DNA of 64,000 nt from Pyrinomonadaceae bacterium (lineage in GTDB: Bacteria > Acidobacteriota > Blastocatellia > Pyrinomonadales > Pyrinomonadaceae), in contig JAIBCC010000022.1 of the NCBI GenBank assembly GCA_019694395.1, positions 49,111 to 113,110 of the forward strand, given 5' to 3'. This document shows, in pieces, positions 26,695 to 33,923 of this stretch (positions are counted from its first letter, which is position 1; each line of letters opens with the position of its first letter). Both the position numbers and the translations under genes were made by a program. A model generated the notes under the pieces. The model did not search any database and was not told the DNA's origin. It worked only from the letters and a program-made list of their open reading frames with translations.

Positions 26695-27150
26695 AGATAA
26701 ATTTAACTTGAAAGAATAAAATAGGGTCATTTTAATTCATAACACACAATTGACCAAATCTTTTTGCGTTTTCAACTGGACTCGGCAAATTTGTGTATTA
26801 ATACTTAGAAAAAATCTGCATATTCCCGTAGATAAATTCCGTATTTTATACTATGTTTTTTTCCTTACGATTTTTTTTCAAACTATCAAACCAAACTATC
26901 TGCCTCTTTTTTTCATTATCCCTTGATAAATGCGTTTTCATATAATTATTGATTTCATTGTCGGCTGTTTATTTGACTGACGCTGGTGCATAATAAACAC
27001 TTATTAGCCAGAGGTTTAGAGGCATAACTCTTCCCGCCGTTGCCTAACCATTGAAGGCAAGCCAGATTATAACCATCTTTATACTTGGATTGTAAAAAAA
27101 TGGTTTATTCAAAATCTTCAATTATTTTTTACTCGCTCTTTTAAGTATAA
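26695..27150. other. Long AT-rich intergenic region upstream of the first PqqD/Cys gene
   Basis: No reading frame with coding character is visible between the hydantoinase start and the twin regulatory elements at 27151-27205. The stretch contains the motif copy at 26792-26807 and a short hydantoinase leader. A block at 26980-27065 is richer in GC (CGCTGGTGCATAATAAACAC, CTTCCCGCCGTTGCCTAACC) and differs from its surroundings; it is not assignable. Confidence 0.5.
26792..26807 (+). promoter_or_regulatory. Distal copy of the GTATTTATAC-type motif
   Basis: TGTGTATTAATACTTA differs at one position from TGTGTATTTATACTTA at 30098-30113 and contains the perfect palindrome GTATTAATAC. It lies about 480 bases upstream of the PqqD/Cys gene at 27277 and about 100 bases upstream of the divergent hydantoinase start, so it could act on either gene. 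Confidence 0.4.
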
Positions 27151-27205
27151 ATACTCAACAGAAAATGTATTTATGCTCATTTATTTTTGTGTATTTACCT
27201 CTATT
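27151..27205 (+). promoter_or_regulatory. Clustered operator-like motifs upstream of the first PqqD/Cys gene
   Basis: Three related elements are present. TTAAGTATAAATACTCA (27151-27167) is identical in 16 of 17 bases to the reverse complement of 30098-30114. A degenerate copy, TGTATTTATGCTCA, lies at 27176-27189. TGTGTATTTACCTCTATT (27188-27205) is identical in all 18 bases to the reverse complement of 30073-30090. Both pairs have the same order and direction relative to the gene they precede. TACCTCT fits the TACYNMT heptamer known for NarL-type regulators. A shared binding site for the nearby NarL-type regulator is inferred. Confidence 0.6.
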
Positions 27206-27276
27206 CAAAATGATTTCTTAATTTCGTAGAGTATTCGGGCAGTTAAAAATTCAAAGATTATTTGAGGAAACCAGTA

Positions 27277-27873
27277 ATGAAAAAATTGCCAACAGCCCGT
27301 CAAAATAATTTAGTTATCCAGAATATGGACACCGAATTACTGGTCTATGATCTGGAAATCAACAAAGCCTTCAGTTTGAACCAAACCTCCGCTCTGGTTT
27401 ATAACGCCTGCAACGGTGAAACCACTTTCGATGAGTTGAAAGTTAAGCATAATTTCACCGATGATCTGATTTATCTGACGCTTGATGAGTTAAAAAAAGA
27501 ATCATTAATTGCAGATAACAATTATCAATCCCCGTTTGTCGGAATGAGCCGACGGCAGGCAGCCAAAAATGTCGGATTGGCGACTATGCTGGCTTTGCCG
27601 TTAATTTATACAATTATCGCACCAACTGCAGCTCTTGCCTTATCAGGGTGTTTAGCCCTTGCAGCAAGTTGTTCAGCCACTCCACAGTGTTGTTCAACTT
27701 GTTGTAGTTCGGGAGCTTGTGTTACTCAAAATAGTCTTGCGCTCGGTGCCCCATGTTCATCTTCCTGTGCCTGTGCTTCGGGTGTTTGTGCGGGAACTCC
27801 TCCAACTCCACCTACTTGTATTCCTAGCGGTGGTGGTGGTGGCTGCGGACCAGGTTGTGTAATTGAAGTGTAA
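27277..27873 (+). CDS. PqqD-like (RRE) domain / internal Tat-like segment / Cys-rich protein, member 1
   Basis: The ATG at 27277 follows GAGGAAA; an in-frame TTG at 27262 would add five residues. The 198 residues divide into three parts. Residues 1-80 are a PqqD-like winged helix (VYDLEINKAFSLNQTSALVY, FTDDLIYLTLDELKKESLI). Residues 91-122 are a twin-arginine-like segment (SRRQAAKNVGLATMLALPLI) ending in APTAALA. Residues 123-198 form a tail with 14 Cys, some as CC pairs (ATPQCCSTCCSSGAC), ending Gly-rich. PqqD-like domains are RiPP recognition elements, normally binding leader peptides of modified peptides. The inferred product is a self-tethered precursor whose Cys tail is exported and cleaved after Ala-Leu-Ala. 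No radical-SAM, YcaO or lanthionine enzyme is in the window. The gene is followed by a weak hairpin (CTCAA...TTGAG, 27888-27901). Confidence 0.75.
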   Translation: MKKLPTARQNNLVIQNMDTELLVYDLEINKAFSLNQTSALVYNACNGETTFDELKVKHNFTDDLIYLTLDELKKESLIADNNYQSPFVGMSRRQAAKNVGLATMLALPLIYTIIAPTAALALSGCLALAASCSATPQCCSTCCSSGACVTQNSLALGAPCSSSCACASGVCAGTPPTPPTCIPSGGGGGCGPGCVIEV

Positions 27874-28057
27874 TTTAAATAGGTTTTCTCAATTTTTTGA
27901 GAGTTTCTAATAAAACCTGACTTGGTTTAAATAATAACTTCAATGATTTTCAATGATTTACAGTATTTACCTAATTAATAACTGTCCAAAATATTGTCAT
28001 AAAGACATTAAAATTTACGCTTTGGATTCCCCAAAAAAGTAGCGGAGGGAAATTTTG

Positions 28058-28297
28058 ATGAAGAATAACGTGAAAATTCTCGGCGGTCAGCCCGTTCTGG
28101 CAAACTCCGAAACAGGTCTTTTGCCTTATCAGCCTAATAAATCTCTCAACCCCAAAAACTTAAAACGGGAGCGGATTTGTCTGCGATGTTATACAAATCT
28201 GGCGAAGCGTCATAAATGTGAAAATTGCGGGCTCAGATTTCACGATGGTCCGCTACTCAGCTTGCTCAAAAAGCTCTTGGGAATTTCCCCAAGATAG
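28058..28297 (+). CDS. Small zinc-ribbon protein between two PqqD/Cys genes
   Basis: The 79-residue product starts at ATG 28058 after GGAGGGA (8 bases upstream). It has a flexible first half (VKILGGQPVLANSETGLLPY) and a four-Cys zinc-ribbon-like motif (CLRCYTNLAKRHKCENCGLR), then an amphipathic helix (LLSLLKKLLGISPR). No signal peptide. Because it lies 184 bases from member 1 and 118 bases from member 2, it may be an accessory factor of this family, but nothing direct shows that. The family is not recognised. Confidence 0.6.
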   Translation: MKNNVKILGGQPVLANSETGLLPYQPNKSLNPKNLKRERICLRCYTNLAKRHKCENCGLRFHDGPLLSLLKKLLGISPR

Positions 28298-28361
28298 GGG
28301 GTAAAAAAATGTCTCAGATATGATAATTTCTTTCAGCTTTTTTTGAGATACATTTAATTAA

Positions 28362-28395
28362 ACCTAATGTGCAACTCTTTTAGTTTAGAACAAGA
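28362..28395 (+). repeat. 34-base repeat, copy 1, in the leader of PqqD/Cys member 2
   Basis: The 34 bases (beginning ACCTAATGTGCAACTC and ending AGAACAAGA) are identical and in the same orientation at 63874-63907. Here the repeat sits 20 bases before the member 2 start. It contains an ATG at 28367 opening a 23-codon upstream frame (MCNSFSLEQEIKEQIKYDET...) that overlaps the member 2 start out of frame. Confidence 0.9.
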
Positions 28396-28415
28396 AATTA
28401 AGGAGCAAATAAAAT

Positions 28416-29207
28416 ATGATGAAACTGCCGCCGGCTAGGACTGCCGATATAGTTATGCAGGAATTGGAAAAAGAAATTCTTGTCTATGATCTGAAGGTAA
28501 ATAAAGCATTTAATCTGAACGAAACTTCTGCAATAATTTATTCGGCGTGTAACGGCAAAACGACATTCGATGAATTAAAAGCCGAACATAAATTCACCGA
28601 TGATTTAATTTATTTAGCTCTCGACGGATTAAAGAAAGTGAATCTTTTAGACGAAGATTACAATTCTCCATTTATAAACATTTCCAGAAGAACCGCCGTC
28701 AGACAAGTAGGATTGGCAACGATGATCGCGCTTCCTTTTATTGCTTCGTTGACTGCGCCGACTGCCGCACACGCCGCCAGCTGCACCGCAAGAATATTAA
28801 CCGACCCGCAAAATTGCGGTGCCTGCGGCAGGGTATGCAGCAACAACCACATTTTCTCCCCGACTTGTTCGGGCGGCATTTGCGACGGCACTTGTAACAC
28901 GGGTTGGGAGGATTGCAACGGCAATAAACAAACTGACGGCTGTGAGACGAACATTGGCTCTGACCTGTTTAATTGCGGCGGCTGCGGGACTGTCTGCAGC
29001 ACAAACCACGTCAACGTTGCCACCTTGAGATGTGCAGGCGGCAACTGCTTCGGCACTTGTAACACGGGTTTCGGCAATTGCATCGGAACTTTTCAAGCCA
29101 ATGGCTGTGAAACAAATCTTAACACCAGCAATAGTCATTGCGGCTTCTGCGGCAATGCCTGCACCGGCGGAGCATTCTGTGTCAACGGAAACTGCATTTT
29201 AATTTAA
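28416..29207 (+). CDS. PqqD-like / internal Tat-like / Cys-rich repeat protein, member 2
   Basis: The ATG at 28416 follows AAGGAGC. Residues 1-80 match member 1 closely (VYDLKVNKAFNLNETSAI, TTFDELKAEHKFTDDLIYLA). A twin-arginine-like segment spans 90-120 (SRRTAVRQVGLATMIALPF ... APTAAHA). The tail of about 140 residues has three Cys-rich modules. The recurring pattern is NCGxCGxxC, then CxGGxCxGTCNTG, then DCNGN..TDGCETN, about 50-55 residues apart. Such modules are known from exported myxobacterial and acidobacterial proteins. If cleaved after Ala-His-Ala, a disulfide-rich exported protein results. It is similar to member 1 only in the first 120 residues, so tails are swapped on a common carrier; that is inferred. 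Confidence 0.75.
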   Translation: MMKLPPARTADIVMQELEKEILVYDLKVNKAFNLNETSAIIYSACNGKTTFDELKAEHKFTDDLIYLALDGLKKVNLLDEDYNSPFINISRRTAVRQVGLATMIALPFIASLTAPTAAHAASCTARILTDPQNCGACGRVCSNNHIFSPTCSGGICDGTCNTGWEDCNGNKQTDGCETNIGSDLFNCGGCGTVCSTNHVNVATLRCAGGNCFGTCNTGFGNCIGTFQANGCETNLNTSNSHCGFCGNACTGGAFCVNGNCILI

Positions 29208-29542
29208 GAAACAAAGAATTATTTTTAAAACAAATAAAATATTTTTTTACAACCTGTTTTTCAAACGCATTACCCGTCATTATGGGAGTAGTTGCTCCCA
29301 CAGCAGCAGCGTCGGTTTCAGACGCTTCTAGAACGCCTTTCCAATCATTTGGGCGGATTAATTCTCCGGGTAATTGCTGTCCCGGCAACCATTGCGGTGC
29401 TTTCGTCGGATGTGAAGTTTGTAAGAGCCCCGGTGTAGTTTATTCAGCCGCTCCTTTTGGTGGTTTGACCTGCTCGCAAATCGGTGTTTTTTACTGTTGC
29501 AACGGCGTGTCAACTGGTGGAGGCATCTGTCAATGTTCTTGA
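29208..29542 (+). pseudogene. Truncated fourth PqqD/Cys family member (tail only)
   Basis: Directly after the member 2 stop, an open frame in another phase encodes a remnant of the hydrophobic segment (NALPVIMGVVAPTAAAS), matching the ALPxI...APTAA ends of the other members. A Cys-rich tail follows (NCCPGNHCGAFVGCEVCKS, VFYCCNGVSTGGGICQCS). The PqqD domain and the twin-arginine motif are missing, and no ATG precedes the hydrophobic segment. The first ATG in frame (29282) would give 86 residues without a usable signal. Most likely a 5'-deleted paralogue, perhaps a donor tail for recombination. Confidence 0.6.
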
Positions 29543-29652
29543 CCTAAATTGTTGAATATTACTCACCCTATTGAAAAGAATTTGGACAATCGCCATTTTA
29601 TGGCTACGGCAATAGATTCAACTGATTGCTTCAGCTTTTTTTTGAAAATTTT

Positions 29653-29994
29653 TCAATTTTTAAGAAAACTTACCAACTCATTTAGATTTTCCTTAGCCAC
29701 AAATCCGAAAGCTCCTGCTTCATCTGCCAATTGTCTCAGATCTGGCTCATCATAATTTGTAACGATAATAACTTTAGCATGAGAATCAAATTGATTGATT
29801 TTTCGGGTTGCCGCTAACCCGTCCGTCTCTCCTAGATTTATATCCATCAACACCAAATCAGGTTTGTGGTCACAGTAAAGCAAAAACGATTCTTCGCCAT
29901 TCCCGCATTCCAAAATCTCATCAGCATACTGCGCCGCAAAACTTTTTATGATCCTGCGAACTGAGGGATTGTCTTCAACGATTAGTAATTTCAT
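29653..29994 (-). CDS. Stand-alone response-regulator receiver domain
   Basis: The 113 residues are a single CheY-like receiver: acidic pocket in LLIVEDNPSVRR, phosphorylatable Asp in LVLMDINLGETDG, Thr in VIIVTNYDEPD, Lys in GFVAKENLNEL. No output domain is attached, so it acts by protein contact or as a phosphate sink. Its upstream region carries the same two motifs as PqqD/Cys member 1. It lies 121 bases downstream of the NarL-type regulator gene, in the same direction, and converges with the Cys-protein genes. Confidence 0.9.
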   Translation of the reverse strand: MKLLIVEDNPSVRRIIKSFAAQYADEILECGNGEESFLLYCDHKPDLVLMDINLGETDGLAATRKINQFDSHAKVIIVTNYDEPDLRQLADEAGAFGFVAKENLNELVSFLKN

Positions 29995-30072
29995 TTTTAG
30001 AGATGAATTAGGGGTAGCAAATATTAATAAATTCGTGCTGTGTCAAGAATAATTGTGTTTTAAGCAATAATA

Positions 30073-30114
30073 AATAGAGGTAAATACACATTTTGCCTGT
30101 GTATTTATACTTAA
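30073..30114 (-). promoter_or_regulatory. Operator-like motif pair upstream of the stand-alone receiver gene
   Basis: Read on the minus strand, TTAAGTATAAATACACA (30114-30098) is followed after 7 bases by TGTGTATTTACCTCTATT (30090-30073), about 80-120 bases before the receiver start. Both have near-perfect or perfect counterparts, in the same order, before PqqD/Cys member 1, where the spacing is 20 bases. The right end touches the stop of the NarL-type gene. Confidence 0.6.
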
Positions 30115-30115
30115 T

Positions 30116-30769
30116 TTAAAGCTCGTGTTTGTGTTTGAGCGCAAATTTCAAAAGTGCTTTATGCCCGCGCAAATCAAGTTTTCGGGAAATATTATTGCGG
30201 TGATTTTCGACAGTTCGGCGGTGGATAAAAAGTTCATCTGCGATCTCTTTGCTCGATTTATAATCTGCCACCATTTTCAAAACCTGTTTTTCGGTTTGAG
30301 TCAGAAAATTGATCGAGGGAGTTTGTTGGGTAAAATCTTGCGTAGCCCTTCGGCGGGTTAAAAGATACGAAGTTAATGAGGCTGTAACATAAACATTTCC
30401 CTGAGCGGCGGCTCTAACCGCACTTGTAATTTCGGAAATCGCGTTGTCTTTAAGCAAAAAGCCGCTCGCACCTAAATCCATTGCATCGTGAAAAAGGTCT
30501 TCTTCGCTGTGAATCGTCAGAAATATTATTTTAACGGGCAATCGGCGTTTTTGAATCTCACGAACGGCGGCAAATCCGTCCATTTTCGGCATATCCACAT
30601 CCAGAATGGCAATTTCGGGCTGGAGGTCTTGGATCAAAGAAATTGCTTCTTCACCGTCGTTTGCCTCTCCCAGCACAAGCAGATCAAGGTCGGATTCTAT
30701 TACCTGTCGAAGCCCCCTCCGAACAATTGGATGGTCGTCTGCAATGATTAATTTTATCTTTTCTTTCAC
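30116..30769 (-). CDS. NarL/FixJ-family response regulator
   Basis: The 217 residues have an N-terminal receiver (LIIADDHPIVRRGLRQVIE, Asp in IAILDVDMPKMDG, Lys in GFLLKDNAIS) and a C-terminal LuxR-type helix-turn-helix (LTQTEKQVLKMVADYKSSKE, ELFIHRRTVENHRNNISRKL). The gene overlaps the end of the propeller histidine kinase gene by 4 bases, so they form a two-component pair with coupled translation. It is the best candidate for binding the motif pairs at 27.15-27.21 and 30.07-30.11 kb; that link is inferred. Confidence 0.93.
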   Translation of the reverse strand: MKEKIKLIIADDHPIVRRGLRQVIESDLDLLVLGEANDGEEAISLIQDLQPEIAILDVDMPKMDGFAAVREIQKRRLPVKIIFLTIHSEEDLFHDAMDLGASGFLLKDNAISEITSAVRAAAQGNVYVTASLTSYLLTRRRATQDFTQQTPSINFLTQTEKQVLKMVADYKSSKEIADELFIHRRTVENHRNNISRKLDLRGHKALLKFALKHKHEL

Positions 30770-33700
30770 TTTATGATTGTAATTTTTAATTCTGTTCCAC
30801 GCCCCGGAGCAGTATTAATTTCAGCCTTTCCGCCGAGCAGGTCAATTCTTTCTCTGACCCCGATCAACCCGAACCCACCTTCGGATTTTGGATTTTGGAT
30901 TTTGGATTTTGCATTAAACTCTTCGTCCATTTGAAACCCTTGCCCGTTATCCCTAATCATTATATCCAAAGACTTTTCGTCTCTTTTAATTCTAATTTTC
31001 GCTTTGGTTGCTTTTGAATGTTTGATAATGTTATTGACCGATTCCTGAATGATGCGGTAAAAATTTATCTCCATTTCCTTTGGAAAATAATTATCAATGT
31101 TATCAATTTCCAAACTAAAATCAATTTCCGAAGAATTTTTGGCAGAGCGGATTATTCCTTCAATGGCTCTGGTCAACCCCATTCTATCGAGCTGATACGG
31201 ACGCAGATTGTAAGAAATCGCTTTGACCTCGCTAATGGCTTGCGAAGCCTCGTCGGAAATTTCTTCAAGCTGATTTAAATCGTTGGTTTCTTTTCGGTTT
31301 AAGGTCATCCAGATCAAATTTTTGATAACGACCAAACGTTGCCCCAGTCCGTCGTGTAATTCGGCGGCGATTCGTTTTCTTTCAGCCTCTTGCGAAGCAA
31401 TTAATTGACGGGAAAAATTTTGCTGAACCAACCGCTGACCTTCTATTTGGGAAATCCGCCAACGAAAAAACAAAAAAACCAGACCGGAAACCGTCAAAAC
31501 CGATAAAAGATAAAACCACCGGGTGCGGTAAAAGACAGGTGAAATTTTTACTTTTATACTTTGCCCGGATTCGTTCCAAACCCCGTCGGCGTTGGCGGCA
31601 ATTACTTTGAATGTGTAATCGCCGGGTGGAATGTAAGAAAAATAAGCTATTCGCCGGGTTCCCGCTTCTGTCCATTCTGTGTCTATGCCGTCGAGTTTAT
31701 ATTTGAAACGCAAATTTTCTGAATTGATAAACGAAAGCGCAGTATATTTTATCTCAAAATTATTTTGACCCGGCACAAGTTCGATTTGGGATTCGGGGTT
31801 GAAAATTTCGGATTTTGCCGCTTCCGGCGAAACAGATTTGCCGTCAATTTTGACATCTTCGATGATGACGGGCGGCGGTTTCGGATTGCTTTTGACATTT
31901 CCCGGGTCAATTACCGCAACACTATCCTGAGTCGGAAACCATAATCGTCCATCCCTCGCTTTGATGCCCCCGGGCGAGCGTCCGCCATTGCATTCCGCAT
32001 TGAGCATACCGTCCGATTTTCCGTAGGCTACCGAACTGATTGAACTGCGCTTTCCCTCAGCAAATTCGTTCAATTCATCTTTTTTAACACGGTAAATTCC
32101 CCGGTTTGAGCTAATCCAAAATGAGCGTTGTCCGTCCTCTAAAATTTGAAATGCGCCATCATTAAAAAGTCCGATTTGCGAGGTGTAATGGGTAAATTTT
32201 CCGCCCTTGAAACGGACTAAACCGCTATCATAACTGCCAATCCACAGAACATTTTCTGAATCCAGATAAAGTGAACGAATCGTGCGGGCGGGTAAGCCTT
32301 CTTTTTCCGTCCATTTTTCAAATTTGCCGTTTTTGAAATGCGTCAAACCACCGTAACTCCCGATCCACATTCCACCTGCGCCGTCTCCGATGATTATTTT
32401 TACATCATTGGCGGCAAGCCCGTCATTTTCATCAAATTTAGTTTCGATGTCGTCTTTGACCCGAATTAATCCGTCCCTCCCGCCCGTCCAGAGTGTATTT
32501 TCTTCATCCGTATAAAACGTATAATTTACTATTTGGGTAACGGCAGAAAATCGTTTGACTTGATTTCCTTCTAAAACAAAAACTCCCATGATTCTTGTTC
32601 CTGAAGAACTTACCAATAACCGATGGTCGGGAGTTTCGCCAATGGCTTCGACATTAAACTGTTCAGTTCCTTTAACTAATTCAAAAGAGCCGTTTTCGTG
32701 GCGAAAAAGTCCATGGGTTGTGCCAACCCAAATTATGCCTTTCTTATCCTCATAAATCGGATAGACGTTATTATCCGCAACTCCTTCGGCTTTTGAATAG
32801 GCAGTGATAGTCTGTTTTCGCAATCGAAATAACCCGCCGCGATTCGTGCCGATCCAGATGCTTCCTTCCAAATCTTCGGCGGCGTGTGACAGTGCGTCAA
32901 ACAATTTTGGCGGTTGGCGGGTCACAAGTTCGGATTTCATTGTTTCCAAATCAGTCAGCCAAATTGCGCCTTGAATGTCTTTGGTCAGAAGACGAACTTT
33001 TTCTTCGCCCGGAACTAAAAATATCGGACTTCCGGGCAATCCATCCTTTTGCTGATAGATTGTCAATTTTCCGTCCGGGGCATATTTGTGAAGTCCCGAA
33101 TTCAGAAACGCAATCCACAAATTGCCTTGTCTATCTTCGACGGCTTTACTGTTTACAAAATTCAATGGGATTTTTTCTGGATTTTCAAACTCCAGCCAAC
33201 CGCCGCGTAAATAGCAACGAATTTTTATCGCCAACGTTGTTGCGGCACAAATAACAGGCTTGATTTTTTTTCTAATTACCGAATTTTGCGAATACGGCGG
33301 AGTTTGAAACAGTTCAAATTTATCTTCATTAAAACGATAAGTTTTATAATCCAAATCAATGACCATCGGATTTCCCGCCTCATTATTGGTCAGTAAAAAA
33401 GCATATTTGGGCGACAAACCCCCGCAGCTCCATAATTTATAAAACGTCCGTTATTCAACCGAACAATCCCGCTTTCTTCCGTTCCAGCCCACAAATCGCC
33501 GTTTTCGGCTTCGAACAGGGAAATAAAGCGGTTATTGATAATTCCGGGCGTATTGCTTCGATTGAAAACAGTAAAATTTACACCATCAAAACGCACCAAC
33601 CCGTCCACCGTTGCTAACCAAATATAGCCATCGCGGGTTTGTTTAATGGCATAGACCGAGTTTTGCGGCAAACCGTTATCCGCTGTCCATTGATCAAAGC

Positions 33701-33797
33701 GGTATTGTCCGAAAATCGAACCACTAGCAAGCCCAAGTAAAAAGAACAGGTGGAAAATTGGACGAATATTTACTTTTCTCCAATAGAATGGGGGCAT
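30766..33797 (-). pseudogene. Propeller-type hybrid periplasmic-sensor histidine kinase, split by a one-base frameshift
   Basis: An N-terminal frame (33797 down to 33390) encodes a signal peptide and the first propeller blades (WTADNGLPQNSVYAIKQTRD, RFDGVNFTVF). A second frame (from about 33417 down to 30766) continues the same protein: more blades, a Y_Y_Y domain (NLRFKYKLDGIDTEWTEAG), a TM span (FYLLSVLTVSGLVFLFF), HisKA_3 (RIAAELHDGLGQRLVVIKNL) and HATPase (MIRDNGQGFQM). The switch falls at five Cs (33419-33423). Adding or removing one base restores one frame of about 1010 codons, equal in length to the intact paralogue at 47.8-50.8 kb. It could be a sequencing error, a recent mutation or a slippage site. 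The gene overlaps its response regulator by 4 bases. Confidence 0.85.
30883..30910. repeat. Four tandem copies of the heptamer GGATTTT inside the histidine kinase gene
   Basis: GGATTTT is repeated exactly four times. It encodes an Asn/Pro/Lys/Ser-rich insert (AKSKIQNPKSEGG) within the HATPase domain, just before GFGLIGVRERIDLLGG. Because 7 is not a multiple of 3, loss or gain of one unit would shift the frame and remove the last part of the ATPase domain. Confidence 0.85.
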
Positions 33798-33865
33798 AAT
33801 TGTCTGTTGGAAAAATAACCGAAGTAACAGTTTTGTTTCAAGTCATAAAATGAAATAAGCAAACT

Positions 33866-33902
33866 GCGTTACGATTCGTCCGTTTTTGATTGGTGTTTTC
33901 AT
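33866..33902 (-). pseudogene. Copy of the hydantoinase gene 5' end
   Basis: From ATG 33902 the minus strand reads MKTPIKNGRIVT, against MKTLIQNGRIVT in the intact hydantoinase gene, with about 33 of 36 bases the same. It then diverges and stops after 19 codons. It lies in the 126-base gap between the propeller kinase start and the peptidase stop, in the same orientation as the intact gene, which lies between this 5' piece and the 3' piece at 22.8 kb. Confidence 0.75.
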
Positions 33903-33923
33903 ATTTAAATTGTTACCCCATCA

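Noticed and set aside
29641..29660. TTGAAAATTTTTCAA hairpin as a terminator for the receiver gene
   Set aside because: It is short, wholly AT-rich, and overlaps the stop codon; it could occur by chance in this composition.
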